A stretch of 22,191 bases of DNA, taken from positions 1 to 22,191 of the IMG/VR virus record IMGVR_UViG_3300042562_001547; one strand, 5' to 3'. Below are positions 1 through 5,848 of this stretch, in pieces. Source of the DNA: a virus. The translations under genes were made by a program, and so were the position numbers. Under the pieces are notes generated by a model that saw only the letters and a list, made by a program, of their open reading frames with translations, made no database searches and had not been told where the DNA came from. Numbering within the stretch: the stretch's first letter is position 1; the number at the start of each line of letters is the position of its first letter.

Positions 1-1
1 A

Positions 2-283
2 AAAAACACTACTCCAATTTACGTAAAAGGTTCGGATATTGAACTTTCGGAAATTTATACACGTATAATTTTTACCTGCGATCTGGATGGATCACTAACG
101 ATTACGTATAAGACGTATTTAAATTATGCGGCTTATCTACAAGGAAAAGAAATCGCAACGGATCTTGTAAATATTATTTACAACTTCGTTATATTGGAGA
201 CCGAGACACAATCTCTCGATACTGCTTTGCTTTATATGCAGTCAATTTTCGTCGATAAAGGATATAACGCAGTATTAGTGTAA
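2..283 (+). CDS. 3' end of a phage gene of unknown function (5' end outside window)
   Basis: A reading frame is open from the left edge to TAA at 281-283 and encodes about 93 residues, ending in the residues GYNAVLV. The start codon lies outside the window. The visible part is rich in Thr, Tyr, Ile and Asp with alternating hydrophobic residues, so it looks like a mixed alpha/beta or beta-rich fold. I see no membrane segment and no catalytic motif. It lies just upstream of a holin-like gene and a terminator, at the end of what looks like the late operon, so a tail or other virion role is likely by position only. I do not recognise the family. Confidence 0.6.
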   Translation, partial: KNTTPIYVKGSDIELSEIYTRIIFTCDLDGSLTITYKTYLNYAAYLQGKEIATDLVNIIYNFVILETETQSLDTALLYMQSIFVDKGYNAVLV

Positions 284-331
284 TAATCCAGAGTTTTAAT
301 ATTTGTATTATTAACAAAAAAAATTTAAAAA

Positions 332-625
332 ATGAGGCTTTTATTTTTGCAGGATCAAATCGTCGAGAAAGCGATGTCGTTATCAGATTTTGGAGTATTG
401 GGTATTTTCGCTATTTTAATGATCGGCGTTATTGTTTTTCTCGGAAAGCATTTTATCGGACTTACAAAAAGAAACGAGGATAGGATAAAGGAGCTCGAAA
501 CTGCTCTTAATAATTATCTGGCTGAGGATCGAAAGGCTATTCTGGAGACTCTCTCCGATTGTAAAAATGCGCTACAGAACAGTAATAAACTGACTGAAAA
601 AGTTATCGCAATGCTTGAAAAGTAA
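332..625 (+). CDS. Small single-pass membrane protein with coiled-coil tail (holin or spanin candidate)
   Basis: This 97-residue protein has one strong hydrophobic segment at about residues 20-38 (GVLGIFAILMIGVIVFLG), a short basic stretch (KHFIGLTKR), and then a charged, helical, heptad-like region to the end (residues 47-97). This one-pass plus coiled-coil layout is common among small phage lysis-associated membrane proteins and putative holins, but it is not diagnostic. The gene follows a late gene and precedes another small gene and a terminator, a usual place for lysis genes at the end of a late operon. No Shine-Dalgarno is visible; the ATG follows an A-rich leader. The cell-wall enzymes of this phage lie elsewhere in the window (3106, 5399 and 9235), so this gene is not beside an endolysin. 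Function is inferred from topology and position. Confidence 0.6.
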   Translation: MRLLFLQDQIVEKAMSLSDFGVLGIFAILMIGVIVFLGKHFIGLTKRNEDRIKELETALNNYLAEDRKAILETLSDCKNALQNSNKLTEKVIAMLEK

Positions 626-650
626 TTTTTAACGTAAATTATATCAAATT

Positions 651-986
651 ATGTCAGCTCTTAAAACGTGTGTAGTAATCTCTGCGGAATTGATCTCGGA
701 AATCGGGAAAGTTCTGGAGGATAAAAAAGTAAATTTTTCAGAAGTTATCGGACTCGCTCCTCAACTGATCAAAATTCCGAAATTCGTTGCTAATATTCAG
801 CCAGCTCTGGCAGAGTTAAAAGCAGGAGTATCGCCGATTGTCCTGCAGGAGATAAATACGGCAGTCGCTCAGAGATTGGATCTCAAGAATGATAAAGCGG
901 AGCAGGTCGTCGAGCTTTGTATAAACTGGATTGTATTAACGAGCAGTACTGCATTCGAGATTATTAAATCGCTTAAATCGAAATAA
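651..986 (+). CDS. Unknown small helical phage protein
   Basis: This 111-residue protein is predicted to be mostly helical. Its centre carries repeated Leu, Ile, Pro and Lys patterns (residues 30-60), and a hydrophobic C-terminal helix at about residues 87-105 (VVELCINWIVLTSSTAFEII) could be amphipathic or membrane-associated. I see no catalytic motif. It lies 25 bases after the holin-like gene and about 25 bases before a strong rho-independent terminator, so it is the last gene of its transcription unit. Its position suggests a late function such as lysis or a minor virion component. I do not recognise the family. Confidence 0.6.
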   Translation: MSALKTCVVISAELISEIGKVLEDKKVNFSEVIGLAPQLIKIPKFVANIQPALAELKAGVSPIVLQEINTAVAQRLDLKNDKAEQVVELCINWIVLTSSTAFEIIKSLKSK

Positions 987-1011
987 TTTTTATGTGTTTC
1001 AATTTGGGTAA

Positions 1012-1045
1012 AAGTCCAGCGGAGCGATCTGCTGGATTTTTTTTT
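1012..1045 (+). terminator. Rho-independent terminator ending the left-hand (late) operon
   Basis: The stem TCCAGC (1015-1020) pairs with GCTGGA (1031-1036), with weaker pairs extending it by two, around a 10-base loop. It is followed by nine T residues (1037-1045). It lies 25 bases after the stop codon at 986 and before the early promoter at 1074. Confidence 0.85.
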
Positions 1046-1073
1046 GCTTATTTTTAAAATAAATCTCAAAAAT

Positions 1074-1105
1074 GTTTTTTTGTATCAATTATTGCTATAA
1101 TTTTG
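1074..1105 (+). promoter_or_regulatory. Early promoter, copy 1 (repeated at 6928)
   Basis: The -7 element TAATTTTG (1098-1105) matches the Bacteroidota consensus TAnnTTTG. No perfect TTTG sits at the usual -33 position, but the T-rich tract GTTTTTTTG (1074-1082) covers it. A 66-base block here (1074-1139) aligns without gaps to 6928-6993 with 10 mismatches by eye. A core of 28 bases, 1089-1116, is identical and spans the -7 box and the likely start site. An imperfect dyad TAATT...AATTA (1098-1116) overlaps the -7 box and could be an operator. The promoter drives the early gene block that begins at 1153. Confidence 0.75.
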
Positions 1106-1132
1106 TGTAACAATTAACCGAAAGGAATTCAA

Positions 1133-1142
1133 TAACCACTAA
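1133..1142 (+). promoter_or_regulatory. Leader motif TAACCACTAA before the gene at 1153
   Basis: This is the one imperfect copy of the TAACCACAAA leader motif, ending 10 bases before the ATG. It lies inside the block shared with the promoter region at 6928. Confidence 0.5.
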
Positions 1143-1152
1143 ATTTTAAATT

Positions 1153-1344
1153 ATGAAAAATTACAAGTTAACCGAAGAGACTTTTATAAAATTAACATCT
1201 TATGCAAATTTACTTCGCAATCATTATGCGCAGGAGATGAAAAAAGAAATTAGCAAAGAGGTATACGATTACTATCAAAAAGAGATCGACGAGATCAATA
1301 GTAATTTTGATGAGATCAATCTCCAGCACAAAACAAGATTTTAG
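1153..1344 (+). CDS. Small charged early protein, unknown
   Basis: This 63-residue protein is rich in Lys, Glu, Asn and Tyr and is probably one or two long helices (residues 5-58). It has no signal peptide and no recognisable motif. It is the first gene after the early promoter at 1074-1105 and has a TAAC-type leader motif 10 bases before its ATG. A stable hairpin follows at 1357-1379. First genes of phage early operons are often host-takeover or regulatory proteins, but nothing in this sequence points to a specific role. Confidence 0.6.
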   Translation: MKNYKLTEETFIKLTSYANLLRNHYAQEMKKEISKEVYDYYQKEIDEINSNFDEINLQHKTRF

Positions 1345-1356
1345 AATAGTATCAAA

Positions 1357-1379
1357 GCAGGAGAGAGATCCTCTCCTGC
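1357..1379 (+). terminator. Intergenic hairpin, weak terminator or transcript stabiliser
   Basis: GCAGGAGAG (1357-1365) pairs perfectly with CTCTCCTGC (1371-1379) around the 5-base loop AGATC. No T-tract follows (AATTTATAACC), so it probably does not stop transcription efficiently. It may protect the upstream mRNA 3' end or insulate the next gene's leader. The leader motif TAACCACAAA starts 7 bases after the stem. Confidence 0.6.
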
Positions 1380-1385
1380 AATTTA

Positions 1386-1395
1386 TAACCACAAA
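1386..1395 (+). promoter_or_regulatory. Leader motif TAACCACAAA before the gene at 1407
   Basis: A perfect copy, ending 11 bases before the ATG at 1407. It directly follows the hairpin at 1357-1379. Confidence 0.6.
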
Positions 1396-1406
1396 TTTTA
1401 ATCATT

Positions 1407-1772
1407 ATGAACGCATTAATTCAAAAGCAGTACGCACAAGTAAAAAAGCTCGTAAAACGAATTGAACTTGAAAGAAAATATTATATTTCTCTAAATGCTG
1501 AGACCGAACACAAAAATTCATCTCTGCTCGATCGAGTTAAATTGATGGATCTGTTCGCATTATTGACTGGCAACGCTGATCTCGCAGGATCTGCTATTAT
1601 CGGAAGTCATAATGTTTATGAAAAGATAGAGCAGATATTCGAAGAGTACGAAAAATCGCTTTTAGAGGCAGATCTGATCGAATTCGGAGATACTCTGACA
1701 GATGAGCAAAAGCTCCATTATTATAATCAACAGCAGCAGCTGCAGGAGGCTTATTATCGAAATGAATTTTAA
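1407..1772 (+). CDS. Unknown early protein, helical
   Basis: This 121-residue acidic protein is predicted to be almost entirely helical. It has a basic N-terminal helix (residues 1-25), a hydrophobic middle (about residues 50-70, including LMDLFALLTGNADLAGSAII) and a Gln-rich acidic C-terminal helix (residues 95-121). No enzymatic motif is visible. It sits between two hairpins (1357-1379 and 1784-1813), directly upstream of the ERF recombinase gene, and is preceded by the TAACCACAAA leader motif. A role linked to the neighbouring recombination genes is possible from position only. Confidence 0.6.
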   Translation: MNALIQKQYAQVKKLVKRIELERKYYISLNAETEHKNSSLLDRVKLMDLFALLTGNADLAGSAIIGSHNVYEKIEQIFEEYEKSLLEADLIEFGDTLTDEQKLHYYNQQQQLQEAYYRNEF

Positions 1773-1783
1773 TTTATAACTAT

Positions 1784-1813
1784 GGAGCTGTATATCCTGC
1801 AGCTCCTTTTTTT
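1784..1813 (+). terminator. Rho-independent terminator-like hairpin before the ERF gene
   Basis: GGAGCTG (1784-1790) pairs with CAGCTCC (1800-1806) around a 9-base loop, followed by seven T residues (1807-1813). The leader motif of the next gene begins at the end of the T-run. Because no promoter is obvious before 1835, this may be an attenuator with read-through. Confidence 0.75.
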
Positions 1814-1822
1814 AACCACAAA
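1813..1822 (+). promoter_or_regulatory. Leader motif TAACCACAAA before the ERF gene
   Basis: A perfect copy, overlapping the last T of the terminator T-run and ending 12 bases before the ATG at 1835. Confidence 0.6.
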
Positions 1823-1834
1823 ACTCGAATTATT

Positions 1835-2413
1835 ATGAATTATCGTCAAAGTGACAATCTCGACCAGATCGTAGCAGCTCTCGCAGCTTTTAATTTAGAA
1901 TTTCACGCCATCGGATTAAAAAAAGACCGACAAAACGATCACTTAAAAAATAAGTACGTAACGCTCGACAATATCCTTAATACCTGCAGACCGCTGCTCT
2001 CCGCCAATGGACTTGTACTTGTTCAAGCGTTAGCTGGCGATTACTTAGTTACAAATTTATATCACGTCTCTGGGCAGTTTATTACCTCAGATATGCCATT
2101 CTCTCCGATGTCTGGGAATCGAGGAACGAACAGCCTGCAGGAACTCGGAGGAGGCATCACGTATGCACGTAGATACGCTATCTCTGCTCTGCTCGGACTC
2201 TCAGTCGATGCCGATACAGATGGAGCTGGATCTGCTATAAAAAAAGAAGAGCTACAGCCTAAAAAATCAAAAACTGCAGTAAATACAGAGGATGCGCTGC
2301 AGCTGCTCGTCAGCTGGCTTATTAAAAATCCGAATAGACTGGCAGATATTGACAATTTTTACGAGCTTACTGCTGAACAGATGCAATTTATCAAAGATAA
2401 CGTTAATGTATAA
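1835..2413 (+). CDS. erf: ERF-family single-strand DNA annealing protein (recombinase)
   Basis: This 192-residue protein fits the ERF superfamily of phage single-strand annealing proteins, which pair complementary strands during phage recombination and genome circularisation. Family features visible are an N-terminal helical region (residues 1-35), a KYVTLDNIL segment (about 46-54), a LLSANGLVLVQ strand region, and the family-typical Gly-rich stretch GGGITYARRYAISALLGLSV (about 105-124) followed by DADTDG. The C-terminal 60 residues are a charged linker and a small helical domain, as is usual. A YqaJ exonuclease (8520) and an SSB (14411) in the same window complete a Red-like exonuclease, annealase and SSB set, although the three genes are not adjacent. 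The TAACCACAAA leader motif supports the start at 1835. Length is normal for short ERF proteins. Confidence 0.9.
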   Translation: MNYRQSDNLDQIVAALAAFNLEFHAIGLKKDRQNDHLKNKYVTLDNILNTCRPLLSANGLVLVQALAGDYLVTNLYHVSGQFITSDMPFSPMSGNRGTNSLQELGGGITYARRYAISALLGLSVDADTDGAGSAIKKEELQPKKSKTAVNTEDALQLLVSWLIKNPNRLADIDNFYELTAEQMQFIKDNVNV

Positions 2414-2415
2414 AA

Positions 2416-2847
2416 ATGAAGCATATAAAAATTAAAATGACTGAAAGCGCGAGGGAGGCAATAAACGATATTTTTTATATCCTCCCTGCAAAACATCGAG
2501 GAACGAGTATTAATTTGTTTATGACAGATCTGGTCGATACCAGAGTATCCTCCATCGCAAGTAAGTTTTCGGAAAGTACTGGAAAAAGAGGAGCGCCAAA
2601 ACGCAGCAAATCAAAAGTCGTTGAGGCTATTCTGGACGCTTTCGCAGTATCGCATAAAGCAGGAAAGTTCGGAAGTAAGGATCTCGGGAAAGTTTACGAG
2701 ATCTCGAAATTAATATGTAATGAACTGCAGGATAAAAGTATCAATATCGGATTTACAAAATCAGTTTTTTGCTCTGGACTCCTACAGTATTTATGCAAAA
2801 CTCAAAAAATGAGCGACAAATTATTTATAAACTTGTATAAAGACTAA
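2416..2847 (+). CDS. Unknown basic early protein, possible DNA-binding
   Basis: This 143-residue, Lys- and Ser-rich protein starts 3 bases after the ERF stop codon, so it is almost certainly co-translated with it. The sequence has a basic linker (residues 55-67, GKRGAPKRSKSKV) between two helical parts. The C-terminal half (about residues 84-135) has alternating helices that could form a winged-helix-like domain, but there is no clear match to a known family. Tight coupling to ERF suggests a partner in recombination or DNA metabolism. The assignment is positional. Confidence 0.6.
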   Translation: MKHIKIKMTESAREAINDIFYILPAKHRGTSINLFMTDLVDTRVSSIASKFSESTGKRGAPKRSKSKVVEAILDAFAVSHKAGKFGSKDLGKVYEISKLICNELQDKSINIGFTKSVFCSGLLQYLCKTQKMSDKLFINLYKD

Positions 2848-2851
2848 CAAT

Positions 2852-3109
2852 ATGATAGACAACAATCTCAGATATATAATATTTTTAATCGATAGCAAAA
2901 TGAAAGAACACGATGGTAAGATTTTCGCATCATATCAAGAAGCGAAGGAATTTGCTTCAGATATTATAGCCGATAAATTTGCAGACAAAGCAGTTATAGG
3001 AACTTTCTGTCTTGAGAATGTCAAAGAGATATTTATATCGCAAATCGAAACCATTGGATTTAATGGAGATAAAAAGAATGTTAACCAATTAAACTTATTT
3101 AGCCAATGA
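2852..3109 (+). CDS. Unknown small acidic protein
   Basis: This 85-residue protein starts 4 bases after the previous stop codon and overlaps the next gene by 4 bases (ATGA at 3106-3109), so it is part of a tight operon running from ERF to the glucosaminidase. It has an N-terminal hydrophobic strand or helix (NLRYIIFLIDSKM), a central helix and a polar C-terminus ending in NQLNLFSQ. The tail QLNLF loosely resembles beta-clamp binding peptides (consensus QLxLF), which would suit a DNA replication or repair partner. That resemblance is suggestive only. Confidence 0.55.
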   Translation: MIDNNLRYIIFLIDSKMKEHDGKIFASYQEAKEFASDIIADKFADKAVIGTFCLENVKEIFISQIETIGFNGDKKNVNQLNLFSQ

Positions 3110-3726
3110 AACACAAAATTAATATAACAAATGCTTTGCTGATTTTTGTAGGTATCTTTTTATTCCTGCAGTCGGGCCGATGGCTTTTTGAAAAGCAAGA
3201 GTATAAAACGCCGATCTTAACGACTCAATCAGAGCTGGTATCTGTACAGCCTAAACAGATGTCGTTCGTGCCGCAAATGGGCAAAAAAACGACGAATGCG
3301 GAGCAGTATATCAAAAGATTCAAATCGGTAGCAATGCAAGAGATGGAAAGATACGGAATACCTGCCAGTATCACGCTGGCGCAGGGAATTCTGGAGTCGA
3401 GATCTGGCAATAGCGAGCTATCTCGCAGATACAATAATCATTTCGGAATAAAATGCAGATCTGGATCTCAAAAATGCGTTAACTATGCAGACGACAAGCC
3501 GACCGACCAGTTCAGAGTATTTAAATCTGCGTGGTATAGCTACAGAGAGCATTCGATCCTCCTTTCCTCCTCATCCAGATACGCCTCGTTATTTAAGATA
3601 AAAAAGACTGACTATAAACGCTGGGCGATAGGACTGCAGAAAGGAGGATACGCAACATCGAAAAAATACGCCAGCTCTTTGATCAAAATTATTGAGAGAT
3701 ATAATCTGCAAAGATTTGATAAATAG
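3106..3726 (+). CDS. Membrane-anchored endo-beta-N-acetylglucosaminidase (GH73-like peptidoglycan hydrolase)
   Basis: This 206-residue protein has an N-terminal signal-anchor helix (residues 8-26) followed by a linker and a glucosaminidase domain of the FlgJ / Mannosyl-glycoprotein glucosaminidase type (about residues 65-202). The domain shows the family hallmarks: PASITLAQGILESRSG with the likely catalytic Glu97, then NNHFGIKC, VFKSAWYSYREHS, RWAIGLQKGGYATSKKYA and a C-terminal helix. It would cleave the glycan strands of peptidoglycan. The anchor suggests the enzyme is exported and acts from the membrane. Its place inside the early recombination and replication block, rather than beside the holin-like gene, is odd for a classic endolysin. 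A second, divergent member of the family lies at 5399. A promoter overlaps its 3' end (3715-3745). Confidence 0.88.
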   Translation: MKHKINITNALLIFVGIFLFLQSGRWLFEKQEYKTPILTTQSELVSVQPKQMSFVPQMGKKTTNAEQYIKRFKSVAMQEMERYGIPASITLAQGILESRSGNSELSRRYNNHFGIKCRSGSQKCVNYADDKPTDQFRVFKSAWYSYREHSILLSSSSRYASLFKIKKTDYKRWAIGLQKGGYATSKKYASSLIKIIERYNLQRFDK

Positions 3727-3745
3727 AAAAAATAAACTACTTTTG
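3715..3745 (+). promoter_or_regulatory. Bacteroidota-type promoter for the structured RNA and initiator gene
   Basis: TTTG (3715-3718), 19 bases, then TACTTTTG (3738-3745) fit the -33/-7 consensus TTTG-N19-TAnnTTTG exactly. Transcription would start near 3752, at the 5' foot of the first RNA hairpin. The -33 box lies inside the last codons of the glucosaminidase gene. Confidence 0.8.
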
Positions 3746-3751
3746 TATCGT

Positions 3752-3860
3752 TCTTTTTATCCCAGAGTCGTGGCTGAGATAAAAAGGATATTTTAAAACA
3801 CTTGCAACAAAACCGCATCTTTTTGGAGTTCACGACCTCTGAATAGAATGCGGTTTTTTA
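3752..3860 (+). ncRNA. Structured RNA with two kissing hairpins and a terminal terminator stem, upstream of the initiator gene
   Basis: Hairpin 1: CTTTTTATC (3753-3761) pairs with GATAAAAAG (3778-3786); an inner CAG/CTG (3763-3765 with 3774-3776) closes the 8-base loop AGTCGTGG (3766-3773). Hairpin 2: AAAACCGCAT (3809-3818) pairs with ATGCGGTTTT (3848-3857); an inner stem 3822-3828 with 3837-3843 closes the 8-base loop TTCACGAC (3829-3836). GTCGTG in loop 1 and CACGAC in loop 2 are perfectly complementary, which predicts a 6-bp kissing interaction. The outer stem of hairpin 2 ends in TTTTTT (3854-3859), so it also looks like an intrinsic terminator. A consensus promoter lies just upstream and the initiator ATG (3866) just downstream. 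It may be a free small RNA, a replication-control attenuator, or both. I cannot assign it to a known RNA family. Confidence 0.75.
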
Positions 3861-3865
3861 ATTAT

Positions 3866-4612
3866 ATGAAACCGATTAAAATGTTAACCAGCAGCAAATT
3901 TTTTGCCATCAATAAACTGATATTAAAAGAGTTCGGACTCGAGGCTGCAGTTCTCTTATCTGAGCTGGCGATGCTGCAGGAAAATTTCGATAATTACTTT
4001 TATAGAACGCAGGAGTCTCTGCAGGAGGAGACATCTCTCTCGCCGAAAGTACAGAAAAAAGCCGTCGATATCCTTAAAAGCAAAGGTATTTTATTAACAA
4101 AAAAATTTGGGATGCCTGCAAAACTGCATTATAAAATCGATGCCGAGATCCTCTCTCAGTATATACCTACGGACGAAACAAGTATAGCCGAAAAGGATAT
4201 ACAAGCAGCTCCAAAAATGCTAAACAAGAATAGCCGAAACGGAGATTCGTTAATAAAGAATATAAATAATAAAGAATTTATAAAAGATATTATATATAAA
4301 TATAATATTAGTATTTTAATGGAGCAAAAAGTCGAAACATATCTCCAATATCGAAAAGATATCAAAAAGCCTTTTAGATCAGAAAAAACAATCGAGACAA
4401 AAATAAAAGATTTATCGATTCAAGTTCAAAAATATGGAGAGCTGGCAGTAATAGAGAGTATTGATACAGCAATCGCAAACGGATGGATGGGAACGTTTAT
4501 CGACAAAAAATATTTAACCACAAATAAAAATTCTAATTATGAGCAATCTGGAAGTAAAAAACAGCAAGAAATTATCGGTTTTATCGCAAAAGTTACCGAC
4601 TTTGAACTATAG
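3866..4612 (+). CDS. Phage replication initiator (winged helix plus DnaD-like C-terminal domain)
   Basis: From the ATG at 3866 this is a 248-residue protein. An in-frame ATG at 3848 exists but lies inside the RNA terminator stem, so 3866 is preferred. Residues about 12-90 form a winged-helix-like domain (AINKLILKEFGLEAAVLLSE, then FYRTQESLQEETSLSPKVQ and a KSKGILLTKK wing). Residues about 100-145 are a polar linker. Residues about 150-213 resemble the C-terminal helical domain of DnaD-like and phage replisome-organiser proteins (VETYLQYRKDIKKPFRSE followed by ESIDTAIANGWMGTF). It would bind the origin and recruit the replicative helicase. The DNA that encodes the linker holds repeats and an AT-rich tract (4180-4320), an arrangement like the lambda O gene with its internal origin. 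The next gene overlaps it by 74 bases and may be its helicase-loader partner. Confidence 0.75.
   Translation: MKPIKMLTSSKFFAINKLILKEFGLEAAVLLSELAMLQENFDNYFYRTQESLQEETSLSPKVQKKAVDILKSKGILLTKKFGMPAKLHYKIDAEILSQYIPTDETSIAEKDIQAAPKMLNKNSRNGDSLIKNINNKEFIKDIIYKYNISILMEQKVETYLQYRKDIKKPFRSEKTIETKIKDLSIQVQKYGELAVIESIDTAIANGWMGTFIDKKYLTTNKNSNYEQSGSKKQQEIIGFIAKVTDFEL
4180..4320 (+). other. Origin-like cluster inside the initiator gene: repeats plus AT-rich tract
   Basis: Two related repeat units lie at 4180-4202 (AAGTATAGCCGAAAAGG...) and 4211-4242 (CCAAAAATGCTAAAC, 5 bases, TAGCCGAAACGG). They are followed by about 70 bases of almost pure A/T (4250-4320). The second unit aligns over 32 bases without gaps to 14168-14199 with 6 mismatches by eye, and the first unit matches 14160-14182 at 17 of 23 positions. 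Iterons followed by an AT-rich unwinding tract inside the initiator gene are typical of lambda-type phage origins. The function is inferred from this arrangement. Confidence 0.65.
4515..4524 (+). promoter_or_regulatory. Leader motif TAACCACAAA before the gene at 4539
   Basis: A perfect copy located inside the 3' end of the initiator coding sequence, ending 14 bases before the ATG at 4539. It supports that start despite the 74-base gene overlap. Confidence 0.6.
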
Positions 4613-5402
4613 CCAGCTCGGAGTAAAATATGAGAAAGCAAAAGTAGTAATCGAAGGATATTTATCTCCAATTCGTGATATTCCGAAAGAGCAGATTCCG
4701 AAAGCAGTAGGAGGTATTATATCAATATGCGCCACAATGTACTGCGGTATGCAATCAGAGCGAATGCTGGCTGAAACAATACAAGAGTCGGTTCGCTTTG
4801 TTTATAAAAATTACCCTCAGCTGGGCGTAAATGAAATTCGGGAGGCATTCTCTCTCGCAGCTGCAAACGTGTTTTCTGGTGTAAATATGACGGCTTTTTT
4901 CGGTACATTTACTATCTCGATGCTGGGAGATATTTTAACGGCTTATTCTGATTATCGAAATCCAATAATATCAAAAGCCTATGACCAGATAATTAAACTG
5001 GAGCAGGAAACAAAACAAGAGACAGAGAGAGGAGAGAAAAACGCACTCGCTTTGAATAAGATCCAGCAGGACATCGAGAGAGCAATTATCGCAGTACAAT
5101 CTGGAGAGGCGGATCTCTGGGAGAGCTGGCACGACGTTCCAGTCCATTACGCTGAGATAGCAGTACGTGAGCAATGGATCGAAGTATCGCCAGAGTTTAA
5201 AAAATCAATCTGGGAAGAGTCCAAAAAGTTAGCGCTCAGAGAGCTCGGAGAGATGGCTGCGGACCTATCGAACTTCTCGCAGGCAAAGCAAGCAAAAATA
5301 AAGCTAACGGACGCAATCGAAAAAAAGACTGTACCAGATGCGGCGCTCAGAATTTATTCGAAGCTCTTAATTTTTAAATACGTAAAAATGCACGAAGTAT
5401 GA
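4539..5402 (+). CDS. Replication accessory protein, possible helicase loader
   Basis: This 287-residue protein is mostly helical. It overlaps the initiator gene by 74 bases and ends in a 4-base ATGA overlap with the next gene. Residues 30-75 hold a conserved-looking helical segment with two Cys (ISICATMYCGM). Residues about 85-135 include FFGTFTISMLGDILTAYSDYR, a pattern I associate with proteins encoded next to replication initiators in Bacteroidota phages and plasmids. Residues 145-190 are a charged coiled-coil-like stretch. No Walker A motif is present, so it is not a DnaC-type AAA+ loader. A lambda P-like loader or other replisome adaptor fits the position directly after the initiator. 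The role is inferred from context. Confidence 0.6.
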   Translation: MSNLEVKNSKKLSVLSQKLPTLNYSQLGVKYEKAKVVIEGYLSPIRDIPKEQIPKAVGGIISICATMYCGMQSERMLAETIQESVRFVYKNYPQLGVNEIREAFSLAAANVFSGVNMTAFFGTFTISMLGDILTAYSDYRNPIISKAYDQIIKLEQETKQETERGEKNALALNKIQQDIERAIIAVQSGEADLWESWHDVPVHYAEIAVREQWIEVSPEFKKSIWEESKKLALRELGEMAADLSNFSQAKQAKIKLTDAIEKKTVPDAALRIYSKLLIFKYVKMHEV

Positions 5403-5848
5403 ACTGGATAATATTATGCATTTGGGCGTTTACTGCAGATCCAGATCGATCTCAAAAGGATTACATCCGCAGCAATCTGCTTGCGGCTAAAATAGGGCAA
5501 TTATTTTTCGGAATTCCTCCATCTATACAGTTCGCTCAAGCAATAACAGAGAGCGGAGGAGGGAGGAGCTATATATCTCGACATTCGAATAATCATTTCG
5601 GTATTAAGTATTATCCTGCAGAATTCGCAGGCCATCATTTTACTGATAGAGCAGGAGTCCGATGGAGATCGTATCCAAATATATTTATTGGATATCTGGA
5701 TCACGCTCTTTTTATCTGGCTGCATTACCGCAGTTTATGCTTTAAAGACTATCGGCAATTCGCAGGAGCAGGAGGATACGGAGCAGTAGGATACTGGCAA
5801 AATATAGTGCGATTTGCGCAATCAAAAAAATTATATCGATATGACTAA
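5399..5848 (+). CDS. Short secreted glucosaminidase-like protein (second GH73-type enzyme)
   Basis: This 149-residue protein has a short hydrophobic N-terminus (MNWIILCIWAFTADP) that may act as a signal peptide, then a compact glucosaminidase-like domain. PPSIQFAQAITESGGGRSYI carries the likely catalytic Glu51, NNHFGIKYYP follows, and a DHALFIWLHYR segment and a GAGGYGAVGYWQNIV segment match the family layout. It is shorter than the enzyme at 3106 and divergent from it, so the two are not a recent duplication. It sits in a tightly overlapping run of genes: 4 bases shared with the gene before and 8 with the gene after. It may cut peptidoglycan during entry or lysis. Why it sits among replication genes is unclear. 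Confidence 0.78.
   Translation: MNWIILCIWAFTADPDRSQKDYIRSNLLAAKIGQLFFGIPPSIQFAQAITESGGGRSYISRHSNNHFGIKYYPAEFAGHHFTDRAGVRWRSYPNIFIGYLDHALFIWLHYRSLCFKDYRQFAGAGGYGAVGYWQNIVRFAQSKKLYRYD

Noticed and set aside
3766-3773. Pairing of the RNA loop AGTCGTGG with the CCAC of the TAACCACAAA leaders, making the RNA a trans-acting regulator
   Set aside because: Only four contiguous base pairs (GUGG with CCAC) are possible, which is too short to claim.
3848-3865. ATG 3848 as the start of the initiator gene
   Set aside because: It lies in the 3' arm of a strong RNA stem and is followed by the T-run; ATG 3866 is in the same frame and free of structure. Both remain possible, but 3866 is preferred.
5814-5840. 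Start of the PD-(D/E)XK nuclease at ATG 5814
   Set aside because: It would overlap the preceding coding sequence by 35 bases. ATG 5841 gives the short stop/start overlap seen at neighbouring junctions and keeps the whole domain.
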